From NCBI RefSeq assembly GCF_014836645.1, contig NZ_JACSQM010000014.1, forward strand, positions 1-57,759: DNA of 57,759 nt, written 5' to 3'. Under the pieces are notes generated by a model. That model had not been told where the DNA came from. It saw only the letters and a list, made by a program, of their open reading frames with translations, and did no database searches. A program made the position numbers and the translations under genes. This DNA is from Fictibacillus norfolkensis. GTDB taxonomy: Bacteria > Bacillota > Bacilli > Bacillales > Fictibacillaceae. The first letter of the stretch is position 1, and each line of letters opens with the position of its first letter. Positions 28,801 through 36,558 of the stretch are shown here, one piece after another.

Positions 28801-29359
28801 AGGTTTCGATCTATACTCGCAGATGCTTGAAGAAGCGATTCAAGAAAGAAAAGGCAACAAGCCGAAAGAAGTGGAAGAAGACGTTGACCTTAACATTGAG
28901 GTGGATGCTTACATTCCGACGAATTATATTGGTGACGAAAAGCAAAAGATCGAGATGTACAAACATGTACGTGCGGCGAAAGCTTTAAAAGACATATCCG
29001 ACTTGCAAGAGGAATTTATCGACCGTTTCGGTGACTACCCAGTAGAAGTCGAATGCTTGCTTTTAGTAGCGGGCATTAAACTCCGTGCAAAACGAGAAGG
29101 CGTTAAGCTGATCGAACAGAAGCAGGATACGGTGAACATGATTCTAAATGAGAAGACAACTTCATTGCTTGATGGCGGAAAGATGTTCGAGATTGCCAAT
29201 AAGATCGGCCGACATGTAAATCTTGGCATGCAGGGTAATCTCATGAAAGTGATTATTAATCGAAAACGAGTAAAAGATTTGGATCTGTTAAAGCAGATCG
29301 ACCTTTTCCTAAAAGAAATGAAGCATGCTAGGAAAGAAAAGACAACAAATACACCATAA
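25820..29359 (+). CDS. mfd: Transcription-repair coupling factor Mfd
   Basis: Mfd removes RNA polymerase stalled at DNA damage and recruits UvrA. The 1179-residue protein has the N-terminal UvrB-like modules (about 1-340), an RNA-polymerase interaction domain near residue 500, helicase motifs GDVGYGKTEV (about 652) and DEEQRFG (about 754), and the C-terminal TRCF domain (about 1010-1150). GAGAGGGGG precedes the ATG. No promoter is obvious between copy 3 of the GC-rich repeat and the start. Confidence 0.97.
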   Translation: MLGLKKYFSQGEDFKSIMDGINGGLKEQLVAGLSGSARTMLISSLHENTGKPQLVVTHNLFQAQKLYEDLTSLLSEDEVYLYPVNDLISSEMAISSPELKSQRIEALNQLSRSFKGVIITPVAGLRRYLPPVEVWEKAGLSFQVGEDIDSDEVLKKLVAMGYERSSMVQTPGEFSVRGGIIDIYPLTEKNPVRIELFDTEIDSIRYFEAETQRSQDKVKTISIAPAEELILFDEHYNSAADRIDAKLASTLKNIKDDALKETLVENISYETGRLREKQQFQSMYKYASLFYDEPASLLQYISPNSLVVMDEIGRIQETSQQLDKEEAEWQTALLEHGELVQDLTISPDTNGLLGDKKAFPIIYLSLFLRHVPHTQPQNILNVECKSMQNFHGQMNVLKGEMDRWKKLGFAIVFIAMNKERATRLERVLADYEMDAGIIGADQNIQPKTSQILLGDLGSGFESVKQKLVVITEEEVFTKKAKRPARKQKMTNAERIKSYSELKVGDYVVHVNHGIGKYLGIETLEIKGVHKDYLHIKYSGNDKLYVPVEQIDQVQKYVGSEGKEPKIYTLGGSDWKKVKSRVKSSVQDIADDLIKLYAEREASRGYAFAEDGAEQGEFEGSFPYQETDDQLRAIEEIKKDMEGIRPMDRLLCGDVGYGKTEVAIRAAFKAIMDGKQVAFLVPTTILAQQHFETFRERFSEFPITIGSLSRFRSKKEQNEVLKGLKAGTVDIAIGTHRLLSKDVQYKDLGLLIIDEEQRFGVTHKEKIKTLKSNVDVLTLTATPIPRTLHMSMLGVRDLSVIETPPENRFPVQTYVMDYNGSLVREAIEREMGRGGQVYFLYNRVDSIERMAEQISMLVPDCRVAYAHGQMSENELESVMLEFLEGNYDVLVSTTIIETGVDIPNVNTLIVYDADKMGLSQLYQLRGRVGRSNRVAYAYFTYQRDKVLTEVAEKRLQAIKEFTELGSGFKIAMRDLSIRGAGNLLGAQQHGFIDSVGFDLYSQMLEEAIQERKGNKPKEVEEDVDLNIEVDAYIPTNYIGDEKQKIEMYKHVRAAKALKDISDLQEEFIDRFGDYPVEVECLLLVAGIKLRAKREGVKLIEQKQDTVNMILNEKTTSLLDGGKMFEIANKIGRHVNLGMQGNLMKVIINRKRVKDLDLLKQIDLFLKEMKHARKEKTTNTP

Positions 29360-29381
29360 ATTATAATAACCCTCTCTTTCG

Positions 29382-29411
29382 TGAATAGAACAGGAGATGT
29401 AACAAATAATA
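29382..29411 (+). promoter_or_regulatory. Sigma-G promoter of spoVT
   Basis: TGAATA (29382-29387), 17 nt, AATAATA (29405-29411) matches the sigma-G -10 CATWHTA at 6 of 7. It lies 90 nt before spoVT, known as a sigma-G gene in B. subtilis. Confidence 0.78.
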
Positions 29412-29500
29412 AACCTAGGAAATGGAACATTCTTTCAGTGAAGGAACCATTTTGGTACATCAATGATTCATCATCATCCGAAAGAGAGGGCATTATCTAT

Positions 29501-30037
29501 ATGAAAGCAACTGGTATCGTTCGTCGTATTGATGACCTAGGGCGCGTTGTCATTCCAAAAGAAATCCGCAGAACACTTCGGATTCGTGAGGGAGACCCGC
29601 TTGAGATCTTTGTTGACAGAGATGGAGAGGTCATTTTAAAGAAATATTCTCCAATCAATGAGCTAGGCGACTTCGCAAAAGAATATGCAGAGAGCCTTGC
29701 AGACAGTACAGGTCATGTTGTGTTAATTGCTGACCGTGATACATACATTGCGGTAGCTGGCGGATCCAAGAAAGATTATCACAATAAAAGCATCGGTAAA
29801 GTAGTAGAAGCTTCTATGAGTGACAGAAAGACGTTAGTAGAGCCGAACGGAACGGAAGCTGAGCTGATCGATGGGATTAAAGAAAACACTTCTCACGTGA
29901 TCGCGCCGATTATCGCAGGTGGAGACCCAATCGGAGCTGTTGTTATGATTGGTAAAGAAGGAAAGAAGCTTACAGAACTTGAGCAAAAACTTGCTGAAAC
30001 TGCAGCGGGGTTTTTAGCAAGACAGATGGAGCACTAA
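29501..30037 (+). CDS. spoVT: Stage V sporulation protein T
   Basis: SpoVT is a forespore transcription regulator that tunes sigma-G genes. The 178-residue protein has an AbrB-like swapped-hairpin domain (1-50, MKATGIVRRIDDLGRV) and a GAF-like domain (about 56-178). ATG at 29501 follows AGAGAGGG; open frame upstream to 29381 is mostly promoter and leader. The N-terminus resembles AbrB at 9033, a paralogue. A terminator closes the gene. Confidence 0.96.
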   Translation: MKATGIVRRIDDLGRVVIPKEIRRTLRIREGDPLEIFVDRDGEVILKKYSPINELGDFAKEYAESLADSTGHVVLIADRDTYIAVAGGSKKDYHNKSIGKVVEASMSDRKTLVEPNGTEAELIDGIKENTSHVIAPIIAGGDPIGAVVMIGKEGKKLTELEQKLAETAAGFLARQMEH

Positions 30038-30067
30038 GAAAGAGCGATTTATGCTCTTTCTTTTTTT
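30038..30067 (+). terminator. spoVT terminator
   Basis: GAAAGAGC/GCTCTTTC stem (30038-30045 with 30053-30060) and seven T residues, right after the stop codon. Confidence 0.9.
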
Positions 30068-30137
30068 GCGCGCATTTGGAATAGCTTGATATCTGTTTCA
30101 AAAATCGCTTTCCCTAGGCAGAAATGGATGCGCATCG

Positions 30138-30156
30138 TATATCGCCGGGCGATATA
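30138..30156. promoter_or_regulatory. Perfect 19-bp palindrome at the flippase promoter
   Basis: TATATCGC (30138-30145), CGG, GCGATATA (30149-30156). It covers the place where a -35 would be for the -10 at 30169, as a repressor operator might. The regulator is unknown. Confidence 0.6.
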
Positions 30157-30165
30157 GAGTGACTA

Positions 30166-30174
30166 TGGTATAAT
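30166..30174 (+). promoter_or_regulatory. Extended -10 promoter of the flippase gene
   Basis: TGGTATAAT (30166-30174) is a full extended -10 element. The -35 position is occupied by the palindrome and lacks a TTGACA-like match. Confidence 0.7.
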
Positions 30175-30260
30175 ATCTTGAATTATGTTCATTTAAAACA
30201 GGACGTGTCGACTTCTGTCGTCCCGGGAAATATATATGTTATAAATATTGAGGTTGTTTT

Positions 30261-31847
30261 ATGAAAACAAAGAACTATTCCGTATGGGAAGGGGCTATGC
30301 TGCTGACCGCAGCTGCCATTATCGTAAAATTACTAAGCGTTGTTTATCGGATTCCTTATCAGAACATGACCGGTGATTTTGGTTTCTATGTGTTTCAGCA
30401 AGCTTATCCGTTTTATGCGATAGCCGTTGCTATTGCCTTTACAGGTTTTCCGATGGCTCTGTCAAAAATGATCGTGTCAGAGAAGAATAAAGATGATCAT
30501 TTGATCAAAACAGCAGCGTGGACTTCTGTTAGTTTAGGTTTTGTATCGTTCCTATTTTTATTTTTAGCGGCACTATTCATGGCACAATGGATGGGAGACC
30601 GGCATCTAGAACTGCCGATCAAAGTGATATCTGTTCTTTTTCTGTTTATTCCGCTCTCTGCTTTTTTTAGGGGGACCTATCAAGGGTTTGGCGATATGCA
30701 ACTGACAGCTGTTTCGCAGTTGATCGAACAGACTATAAGAGTTTCAGGCATTTTACTCTTATCTTATTATTTCGTTTTAAAAGGGTACTCCAGTTATGAA
30801 ACAGGAGCAGCAGCGCTCTTTGGGTCAGTTATCGGTGCGCTCGCATCAGGATTGTTTCTTTTGTATTTTTGGAAAAAAGGTGTAGCGGCCCCTTATAGCC
30901 GGGAGGCAAGATTTAGTTTTCTATATGCCGCAGAGCTATTAAAAACGAGTATCTATCTGTCATTAAGCGCACTGATCTTAGCGTTGATGCAGCTTGTTGA
31001 TGCCTTTCTCTTCGTTAACGTTTGGATAGAAAGCGGCATGGAAGCTTATGATGCAAAACTTCTGAAAGGCGTTTTTGACCGCGGTCAGCCTCTTCTTCAG
31101 TTAGGAACTGTACTAGCCGCATCTGTAGCACTTGCTGTAGTACCAGAGATGGCGTCACTTGCAGCAGAAAAGAAACAAAAAGAGATTCGAACGCTTGCCA
31201 AGCTCTCCGTGAAAATTTCTATCGTTTTTGGCGGGGCAGCGGCAATCGGGCTTATCTTTATTATGAAATACCTCAATGTTATGCTGTTTAAAAATGATGA
31301 TGGATCGCTTGCTCTTGCTATCCTCTGTATTTCGATTATTTTTGTATCCATCATCTATACGACCACAGGACTTTTACAAGGAATCGGTCATGGTCGGTAT
31401 GCGGCATACACCGTTCTTATCGCGGTATTGATAAAAATACTTGGCAACCTGTTGCTCATTCCTTCTTTCGGTATGGAAGGGGCAGCTGGATCTACCGTGC
31501 TGGCTACAATGGCTGCAGCGATTGCACAGCTATTGAAGCTTCAATTCGTTACAAAGTTTCTAACCGGAAGAAGAAAAAGAACACTCCTTACACTATTCAT
31601 CTCTCTGTTCTTGATGGGTACCGGTGTATGGACATGGATCTATATGGCGGAAAACTATTTATTCATGGCAGATACTCGCTTTGAAGCGATGCTGATCAGT
31701 ATCAGTGCTTCATTTATTGGTGCAGTGATCTATATTCTCTGTATCTTGGTATTTAAAATATTTTCTCAAAATGAATGGAACTCCGTTATTCATTCTATTG
31801 GTTTTATTCAAAAAGTGTTTAAACGTCTTAAAAAAAGGAGACCATGA
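30261..31847 (+). CDS. yabM: MurJ/SpoVB-like oligosaccharide flippase (YabM)
   Basis: A 528-residue polytopic membrane protein of the MOP superfamily (SpoVB/MurJ/YabM), with about 14 hydrophobic segments and a basic C-terminus. Relatives flip lipid-linked cell wall precursors; YabM itself is a SpoVB-type paralogue whose substrate is not settled. The N-terminus has the typical VWEGAMLLTAAAIIVKLL, and NMTGDFGFYVFQQAYPFY follows near residue 40. Its stop codon overlaps the yabN start (ATGA). Confidence 0.9.
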   Translation: MKTKNYSVWEGAMLLTAAAIIVKLLSVVYRIPYQNMTGDFGFYVFQQAYPFYAIAVAIAFTGFPMALSKMIVSEKNKDDHLIKTAAWTSVSLGFVSFLFLFLAALFMAQWMGDRHLELPIKVISVLFLFIPLSAFFRGTYQGFGDMQLTAVSQLIEQTIRVSGILLLSYYFVLKGYSSYETGAAALFGSVIGALASGLFLLYFWKKGVAAPYSREARFSFLYAAELLKTSIYLSLSALILALMQLVDAFLFVNVWIESGMEAYDAKLLKGVFDRGQPLLQLGTVLAASVALAVVPEMASLAAEKKQKEIRTLAKLSVKISIVFGGAAAIGLIFIMKYLNVMLFKNDDGSLALAILCISIIFVSIIYTTTGLLQGIGHGRYAAYTVLIAVLIKILGNLLLIPSFGMEGAAGSTVLATMAAAIAQLLKLQFVTKFLTGRRKRTLLTLFISLFLMGTGVWTWIYMAENYLFMADTRFEAMLISISASFIGAVIYILCILVFKIFSQNEWNSVIHSIGFIQKVFKRLKKRRP

Positions 31848-33289
31848 TGACGAAGAAGATTACGATTATCGGGTTAGGTGCAGGAGATTTAGACCAGATG
31901 ACACTTGACATCTACCGCATGTTAGAATCAGCTGAAAAAGTATACGTACGAACGATTCATCACCCTGCGATCGAAGAATTAATGAATCAAGGAAAACGCT
32001 TTGTCGCATTTGATGAAATCTATGAAAAACATGATCAGTTTGAACCGGTGTATGAAGAAATTGCTGAAACCTTATTTGCGCAGGCTGAGGAAGAAGGCCA
32101 TGTCCTTTATGCTGTGCCAGGCCACCCGTTAGTTGCGGAGCAAGCGGTACAGATTCTTCTTCATAACAGTGAGAGTAAAGGCATCGAGGTTTCGGTAGCT
32201 GGCGGAAAGAGTTTCCTTGATGAAATGTATACGGCACTAAAGATTGATCCGATTGAAGGGTGCCAGATTCTTGACGGAACTTCATTAAAAAAAGACGAGG
32301 TTCAGATCAGGCATCACCTTGTAATCGTACAAGTATACGACAACTTTATCGCTTCAGAAGTAAAGCTAACCTTGATGGATAAGTATCCCGATGATTATGA
32401 AGTAACAATCGTTACAGCAGCAGGCAGTGCTGAGGAGTCTATTAAAATTGTACCGCTATATGAGCTAGATCAGTCTGTTACATTGAATAATTTAACTGCC
32501 GTGTATGTTCCTCCGGTAAAAGAAGAAGAACTGCTGTACAGAGACTTTGCGTTCTTAAAAAATGTCATTGCTCGACTGCGTGGTCCGGGAGGCTGTCCGT
32601 GGGATCAGAAGCAAACGCATGTGACGTTAAAGAAGTATTTGATCGAGGAAGCTTATGAAGTGTTAGAGGCGATTGATGAAGAAGACGATGATGCTCTGGC
32701 TGAAGAATTAGGCGATGTGCTGCTGCAAGTTCTGCTTCACGCACAAATTGGTGAAGATGAAGGTTTCTTTGTTTTAGAAGATGTGATTGAAACGTTAACC
32801 GAAAAGATGATCCGTCGCCATCCTCACGTTTTTAGCGATGTTTCTGCAGAGGATGCAGATCAGGTTGTTGCGAATTGGGATGCGATTAAATCACAAGAAG
32901 CAGGAAAAGAAGATCGTGACTCTTTATTAGATGGCGTACCAAAGGGAATTCCGGCTATCCAAAAAGCGTTTCTTTATCAAAAAAAGGCAGCGAAAGTTGG
33001 ATTCGACTGGAGGGAAGTTGAACCGGTAGTCGATAAGATCTTAGAAGAATTAAAAGAGTTTCAAGAAGCTGAGGGCGATGAACAGCAAAAAGAATTAGGA
33101 GATCTGTTGTTCTCTGTTGTGAATCTAGCCCGTTTTTACAAGATTGATCCGGAAGAAGCTCTAAATGAAACAAATCGTAAATTCAAGAAGCGTTTCAATT
33201 ACATCGAGCAGGAACTAAAGAAGCAAAGTCTCTCTTTTGAGGACGTCACTTTAGAAGAAATGGACCGTCTTTGGAACGAGGCAAAATAA
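31844..33289 (+). CDS. yabN: YabN: tetrapyrrole methylase and MazG pyrophosphohydrolase fusion
   Basis: A 481-residue fusion. Residues 1-220 have the tetrapyrrole-methylase fold (TIIGLGAGDLDQMT, AVPGHPLVAEQ) of uncertain activity. Residues about 235-481 carry two MazG NTP-pyrophosphohydrolase units: GGCPWDQKQTH with EEAYEVLEAID and ELGDVLLQVLLHA, then EELKEFQEAEGDEQQKELGDLLF. MazG proteins clear non-canonical or excess NTPs. AAGGAGA upstream drives the start that overlaps yabM. Confidence 0.94.
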   Translation: MMTKKITIIGLGAGDLDQMTLDIYRMLESAEKVYVRTIHHPAIEELMNQGKRFVAFDEIYEKHDQFEPVYEEIAETLFAQAEEEGHVLYAVPGHPLVAEQAVQILLHNSESKGIEVSVAGGKSFLDEMYTALKIDPIEGCQILDGTSLKKDEVQIRHHLVIVQVYDNFIASEVKLTLMDKYPDDYEVTIVTAAGSAEESIKIVPLYELDQSVTLNNLTAVYVPPVKEEELLYRDFAFLKNVIARLRGPGGCPWDQKQTHVTLKKYLIEEAYEVLEAIDEEDDDALAEELGDVLLQVLLHAQIGEDEGFFVLEDVIETLTEKMIRRHPHVFSDVSAEDADQVVANWDAIKSQEAGKEDRDSLLDGVPKGIPAIQKAFLYQKKAAKVGFDWREVEPVVDKILEELKEFQEAEGDEQQKELGDLLFSVVNLARFYKIDPEEALNETNRKFKKRFNYIEQELKKQSLSFEDVTLEEMDRLWNEAK

Positions 33290-33352
33290 TTTTTTTTTCA
33301 ACAAAGAAGGATTATAGTGAAAAATAGAGAATATTTTCTCGAGAAATATCGT

Positions 33353-33377
33353 GAAACCCTTAATTATAGGGGGTTTC
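33353..33377 (+). other. Hairpin in the leader of the HU gene
   Basis: GAAACCC (33353-33359) pairs with GGGTTTC (33371-33377). There is no T run, so a terminator is unlikely; it may stabilise the HU mRNA. A TCTCGAGA-centred palindrome lies just upstream near 33336-33348. Confidence 0.45.
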
Positions 33378-33416
33378 TAGCGAAATCTTTGATAGAAACT
33401 TTAGGAGGTAATTAAA

Positions 33417-33689
33417 ATGAACAAAAATGAATTGGTAACAAATATCTCAGAAAAGTCAGGACTTACTAAGAAAGACGTAGAAACAGTCGTTAATGGCGTA
33501 ATCGATGAAATCACTTCTGCACTAAAAGACGGAGACAAAGTACAGTTTGTTGGATTTGGAACTTTCGAAACTCGTGAGCGTTCTAGCCGTACTGGCCGCA
33601 ACCCTCAAACAGGTAAAGAAATTCAAATTCCAGCAGCAACTGTTCCGGCATTTAAAGCAGGAAACAAGCTGAAAGAAGCTGTTAAGTAA
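33417..33689 (+). CDS. hup: HU family DNA-binding protein
   Basis: HU is a small histone-like protein that bends and compacts DNA. The 90-residue sequence has [16 protein letters not shown] at the start, [21 protein letters not shown] (split here as [11 protein letters not shown] and RTGRNPQTG) and the C-terminal [19 protein letters not shown] gives a strong ribosome-binding site. In B. subtilis the HU gene hbs lies elsewhere, so this copy is extra or moved; whether the genome has others is not visible here. rqcP follows 2 nt after the stop. Confidence 0.96.
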   Translation: MNKNELVTNISEKSGLTKKDVETVVNGVIDEITSALKDGDKVQFVGFGTFETRERSSRTGRNPQTGKEIQIPAATVPAFKAGNKLKEAVK

Positions 33690-33691
33690 GC

Positions 33692-33958
33692 ATGCGCTTA
33701 GATAAATTTCTGAAAGTCTCGCGCCTGATCAAGCGGAGAACCGTGGCGAAAGAGATTTCAGATCAAGGACGTATCTCCATTAACGGATTGCAAGCGAAGG
33801 CTTCCTCTGATGTAAAAGTAGGGGACGAGCTTGCGATACGTTTTGGTCAAAAGCTTGTGAAAGTTAAGATCAACGAGCTTAAAGATACGACAAAAAAAGA
33901 GGACGCGGATAACATGTATACCGTCCTTGAAGAAAACCGCATCGAAACGACTGAGTAA
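33692..33958 (+). CDS. rqcP: RqcP (YabO), S4-domain ribosome quality control factor
   Basis: RqcP works with RqcH on split 50S subunits to add poly-Ala tails to stalled peptides. The 88-residue protein begins [21 protein letters not shown], here written [16 protein letters not shown] then TVAKE, the S4 RNA-binding fold, with [22 protein letters not shown]. The ATG is only 2 nt after the HU stop and has no strong ribosome-binding site, suggesting coupled translation. A terminator follows. Confidence 0.93.
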   Translation: MRLDKFLKVSRLIKRRTVAKEISDQGRISINGLQAKASSDVKVGDELAIRFGQKLVKVKINELKDTTKKEDADNMYTVLEENRIETTE

Positions 33959-33990
33959 AGAACCTGATTTTTTCAGGTTCTTTTCTTTTT
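33957..33990 (+). terminator. rqcP terminator
   Basis: An 11-bp stem AAAGAACCTGA/TCAGGTTCTTT (33957-33967 with 33973-33983) and a T-rich tail. Confidence 0.9.
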
Positions 33991-34024
33991 GCTGTTTTCG
34001 CAATCTTTGTTGCTCCTGGAAGTG

Positions 34025-34154
34025 GTTGATTTCTGCTTCAGGGGGCTCGCTTTCCGCGGGGCAGGCGGTGAGCCCTTTGCCGCTTTGCGCCCTAAAAGGT
34101 CTCACCTGACCGCTTGTCCTAGCCGAGAGTCTCCCACCTTACACTTCAATCAAC
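34025..34154 (-). repeat. GC-rich palindromic repeat, copy 4
   Basis: Inverted orientation relative to copies 1-3; GTTGATT at 34025 and AATCAAC ending at 34154. The central part differs from the others (CCTTTGCCGCTTTGCGCC). Confidence 0.8.
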
Positions 34155-34250
34155 TTGCAATGAAGTGAGTGAAAAGAGACCCAAAGGTAACAACCTTATA
34201 GAAAATACATCAATGGTTGCTCCAAGACATTCAGCAATTCACACAGCTTG

Positions 34251-34279
34251 TTCTATTCTCTACTCTTGTCTCATACATT
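34251..34279 (+). promoter_or_regulatory. Sigma-E promoter of yabP
   Basis: TTCTATT (34251-34257), 14 nt, CATACATT (34272-34279). The -10 fits the sigma-E pattern CATACAHT fully. yabP is a mother-cell sporulation gene in B. subtilis. Confidence 0.78.
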
Positions 34280-34304
34280 TGTATGGAATAGAGGAGGGGA
34301 ATGT

Positions 34305-34613
34305 ATGGACCAACGATATGATCTGAATGGATATAATCAAAAAGTGAGCACACCCAACCACGATGTGAGAATGATAGGAAGAAAGAATTTAGAGATCACG
34401 GGTGTTAAGCAAGTAGAAAGTTTTGATAATGAAGAGTTCTTGCTTGAGACAACTATGGGTTTTTTAGCGATCCGCGGGACAAATTTGAAGATGAAGAATC
34501 TTGATGTAGAATCAGGTGTTGTGAATATTGAAGGAAAAGTATTCGATCTTGTTTACCTGGACCAGCAGACCGGTGAAAAGACTAAAGGCTTCTTCGGCAA
34601 ACTGTTCAAATGA
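34305..34613 (+). CDS. yabP: Spore protein YabP
   Basis: A 102-residue protein of the YabP/YqfC family, needed for normal sporulation in B. subtilis; its mechanism is unknown. The segment ITGVKQVESFDNEEFLLET is almost identical to the B. subtilis protein, and the C-terminus ends GFFGKLFK. ATG at 34305 follows GGAGGGGA (34293-34300). The stop overlaps the yabQ start (ATGA). A sigma-E promoter stands 26 nt upstream of the start codon. Confidence 0.93.
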   Translation: MDQRYDLNGYNQKVSTPNHDVRMIGRKNLEITGVKQVESFDNEEFLLETTMGFLAIRGTNLKMKNLDVESGVVNIEGKVFDLVYLDQQTGEKTKGFFGKLFK

Positions 34614-35209
34614 CCTTAACCGTACAGTTTGAAACGATGCTTTCTATGGTTTTTATGGGAATCTGGATCGGAATGGCTGTCGATACGTACAGCCGATTCA
34701 TCCATGAAAAGCGAAAGTGGCATTGGCTTCACTTTTTTAATGATTTGATGTTTTGGCTGGTACAGGCTTTGCTGGTCTTTTATGTCCTTCTACACGTGAA
34801 TCACGCGGAGATTCGATTTTATATTTTTATTGCTCTCATTTGCGGTTATGCGGCGTACCGAGCACTTTTTGAACGAATCTATAAAAAGATACTTGAGTGG
34901 ATGGTATCGGCGGTCGCCTCACTTTTTCGTTTTTTATACCGTTTACTTAACTCTTTAATCGTTATGCCGATAAAATGGTTAATTATGCTCATATCCGCTA
35001 TTCTTTTATATGTACTTAACATCTTGCGGAAAATTATTATGCTACTATTCATGATTCTTTTTTCTCCTTTTAAGTGGGTTGGAAGACTCATATGGCGTTT
35101 CATACCAAAGCAAAAATGGTATAATTTAAAAGAGAAATATTCAAAATTAGCAGGGTTTTTCATTTCTGCGAAGAATAAAGTCAGCAATTGGAAGGGAAAA
35201 AAGAAGTAA
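34610..35209 (+). CDS. yabQ: Spore cortex protein YabQ
   Basis: YabQ is a membrane protein of the forespore envelope required for cortex formation. The 199-residue sequence has about four or five hydrophobic segments (about 5-25, 45-65, 70-88, 112-150) and a strongly basic C-terminus ending KGKKK. Its start overlaps the yabP stop. The ribosome-binding site of divIC overlaps its stop codon. Confidence 0.92.
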   Translation: MTLTVQFETMLSMVFMGIWIGMAVDTYSRFIHEKRKWHWLHFFNDLMFWLVQALLVFYVLLHVNHAEIRFYIFIALICGYAAYRALFERIYKKILEWMVSAVASLFRFLYRLLNSLIVMPIKWLIMLISAILLYVLNILRKIIMLLFMILFSPFKWVGRLIWRFIPKQKWYNLKEKYSKLAGFFISAKNKVSNWKGKKK

Positions 35210-35229
35210 AGGAGGGGAACAGCGAACAA

Positions 35230-35589
35230 ATGCGCCAGAAAAAAATAACAGAGATTCACTCACAATACATCCAGAATAAAGAGCGTCATGAGCAAGTGAT
35301 CGCTAAACGTAAGCGTGGTTTATACAGGCGCTTAACGGGGGCTTTTATCGTATTTTCCTTTTTTGCTTTTTTAATTATTACGGGTATTGCAGAACAGCTC
35401 TCCCTTTTAAATGAAAAACAGATGGAACAAAAAGAATTAAGCGACGAATACAAAGCTCTTTTAGAAGAAAAGGCACAACTTAAAGATGAAGTGAATAAAC
35501 TAAAAGACGAAGAATACATTGGAGAAATCGCCAGACGCGACTTTTTTATGTCAAAACCTGGTGAAACAATCTTTAAACTTCCAGAATAA
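35230..35589 (+). CDS. divIC: Cell division protein DivIC
   Basis: DivIC is an FtsB-like bitopic protein of the divisome that pairs with FtsL. The 119-residue protein has a basic cytoplasmic N-terminus (1-37), one membrane segment (about 38-58), a coiled coil (about 60-100) and the conserved EEYIGEIARRDFFMSKPGE. ATG at 35230 is 11 nt after GGAGGGG (35212-35218). Although expressed with sporulation genes yabPQ, it is an essential division gene in B. subtilis, so a vegetative promoter must exist upstream; I did not locate it. Confidence 0.92.
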   Translation: MRQKKITEIHSQYIQNKERHEQVIAKRKRGLYRRLTGAFIVFSFFAFLIITGIAEQLSLLNEKQMEQKELSDEYKALLEEKAQLKDEVNKLKDEEYIGEIARRDFFMSKPGETIFKLPE

Positions 35590-35604
35590 AGCATAAAGCG
35601 TAGA

Positions 35605-35634
35605 TTGACACGCAGATTTTTTCGATTGTATAAT
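35605..35634 (+). promoter_or_regulatory. yabR sigma-A promoter
   Basis: TTGACA (35605-35610), 18 nt, TATAAT (35629-35634), 46 nt before yabR. Confidence 0.88.
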
Positions 35635-35680
35635 AAGTAATGATATCTTAGGAGATTTTTTAAGGAGGAGCATTTTTTGC

Positions 35681-36124
35681 ATGTCAATTGAAGTAGGCAG
35701 CAAGTTGCAAGGTAAAGTTACTGGGATTACTCATTTTGGAGCGTTTGTAGAGCTGCCAGGGGGTACAACAGGACTCGTGCATATTAGCGAAGTTGCGGAT
35801 AATTACGTAAAGGACATCAACGAATTTCTTAAAGTTGGTGATCAAGTCGAAGTTAAGGTTATGAGCGTCGAAAAGGACGGGAAGATCGGTTTATCTATCA
35901 AGAAAGCAAAAGAGAATGTTGCATCTGCTAGTAGACCAGCTCCTGCAAGAGGCGGATTTAACAAATCTCGCAAAGGTCCTAACCGAGGCGGTAACAACCA
36001 TTCAACGGCATTATCTTTTGAGGATAAGATGAACAAATTCCTTAAAGATAGTGAAGATCGACTCACTACTTTAAAGCGTAGTACTGAATCAAAAAGAGGT
36101 GGCCGCGGCGGCCGAAGAGGATAA
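35681..36124 (+). CDS. yabR: S1-domain RNA-binding protein YabR
   Basis: A 147-residue general stress protein 13-like factor with one S1 RNA-binding domain (about 5-75: GKVTGITHFGAFVELPGGTTGLVHISE, split as GKVTGITHFGAFVELPGG and TTGLVHISE). The C-terminus is basic and Gly/Arg-rich, ending GGRGGRRG, which suggests further RNA contact. AAGGAGGAG precedes the ATG. It has its own strong promoter and terminator. Specific function unknown. Confidence 0.92.
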   Translation: MSIEVGSKLQGKVTGITHFGAFVELPGGTTGLVHISEVADNYVKDINEFLKVGDQVEVKVMSVEKDGKIGLSIKKAKENVASASRPAPARGGFNKSRKGPNRGGNNHSTALSFEDKMNKFLKDSEDRLTTLKRSTESKRGGRGGRRG

Positions 36125-36164
36125 TTGTTGCATTTTTAATGCTCATTCATCTATATATATGGCT

Positions 36165-36199
36165 AGCACTCTATTCTTTATGAATAGGGTGCTTTTTTG
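36165..36199 (+). terminator. yabR terminator
   Basis: A 12-bp stem AGCACTCTATTC/GAATAGGGTGCT (36165-36176 with 36182-36193, one G-T pair) and six T residues. Confidence 0.92.
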
Positions 36200-36251
36200 T
36201 TTGTTGGATATTTTGTTTTCAAGTGAGAGTCATTCAAGAAGCACGTAAGTT

Positions 36252-36380
36252 GTTGATCTCCGTTACAGGTTGCTCGCTTTCCGGGGGGCGTGCGGTGAGC
36301 CTCTTAGCGCTCTGCGCTGTTAAGAGTCTCACCTGTCCCGCTGATCCCCCAGGAGTCTCGCACCTTTCACTCCAATCAAT
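36252..36380 (-). repeat. GC-rich palindromic repeat, copy 5
   Basis: Inverted copy between GTTGAT (36252) and AATCAAT (ending 36380), with GCTCTGCGC in the central loop region. Its core is close to copy 6. Confidence 0.85.
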
Positions 36381-36507
36381 CGCCAAGAAGAAAAAAAGCC
36401 TTAAAACCTCTTTTGTCTAAAACATTAATTTGTAAGCGTGAATAGCAGCGAAAACCATTTATAAATCTCGCGACAAAAAACTTTTTCGACAAATTTTTAA
36501 AGAACCG

Positions 36508-36536
36508 TTGACAGAGTACCCAGATAGATGTAATAT
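36508..36536 (+). promoter_or_regulatory. tRNA-Met sigma-A promoter
   Basis: TTGACA (36508-36513), 17 nt, TAATAT (36531-36536), 23 nt before the tRNA. Confidence 0.85.
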
Positions 36537-36558
36537 ACTACTTGTGTCTTTTACAAAT

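Noticed and set aside
36485..36491. Perfect 0A box (TTCGACA) upstream of tRNA-Met
   Set aside because: A 7-mer occurs several times by chance in 57 kb, there is no second box in phase, and the tRNA has an ordinary sigma-A promoter.
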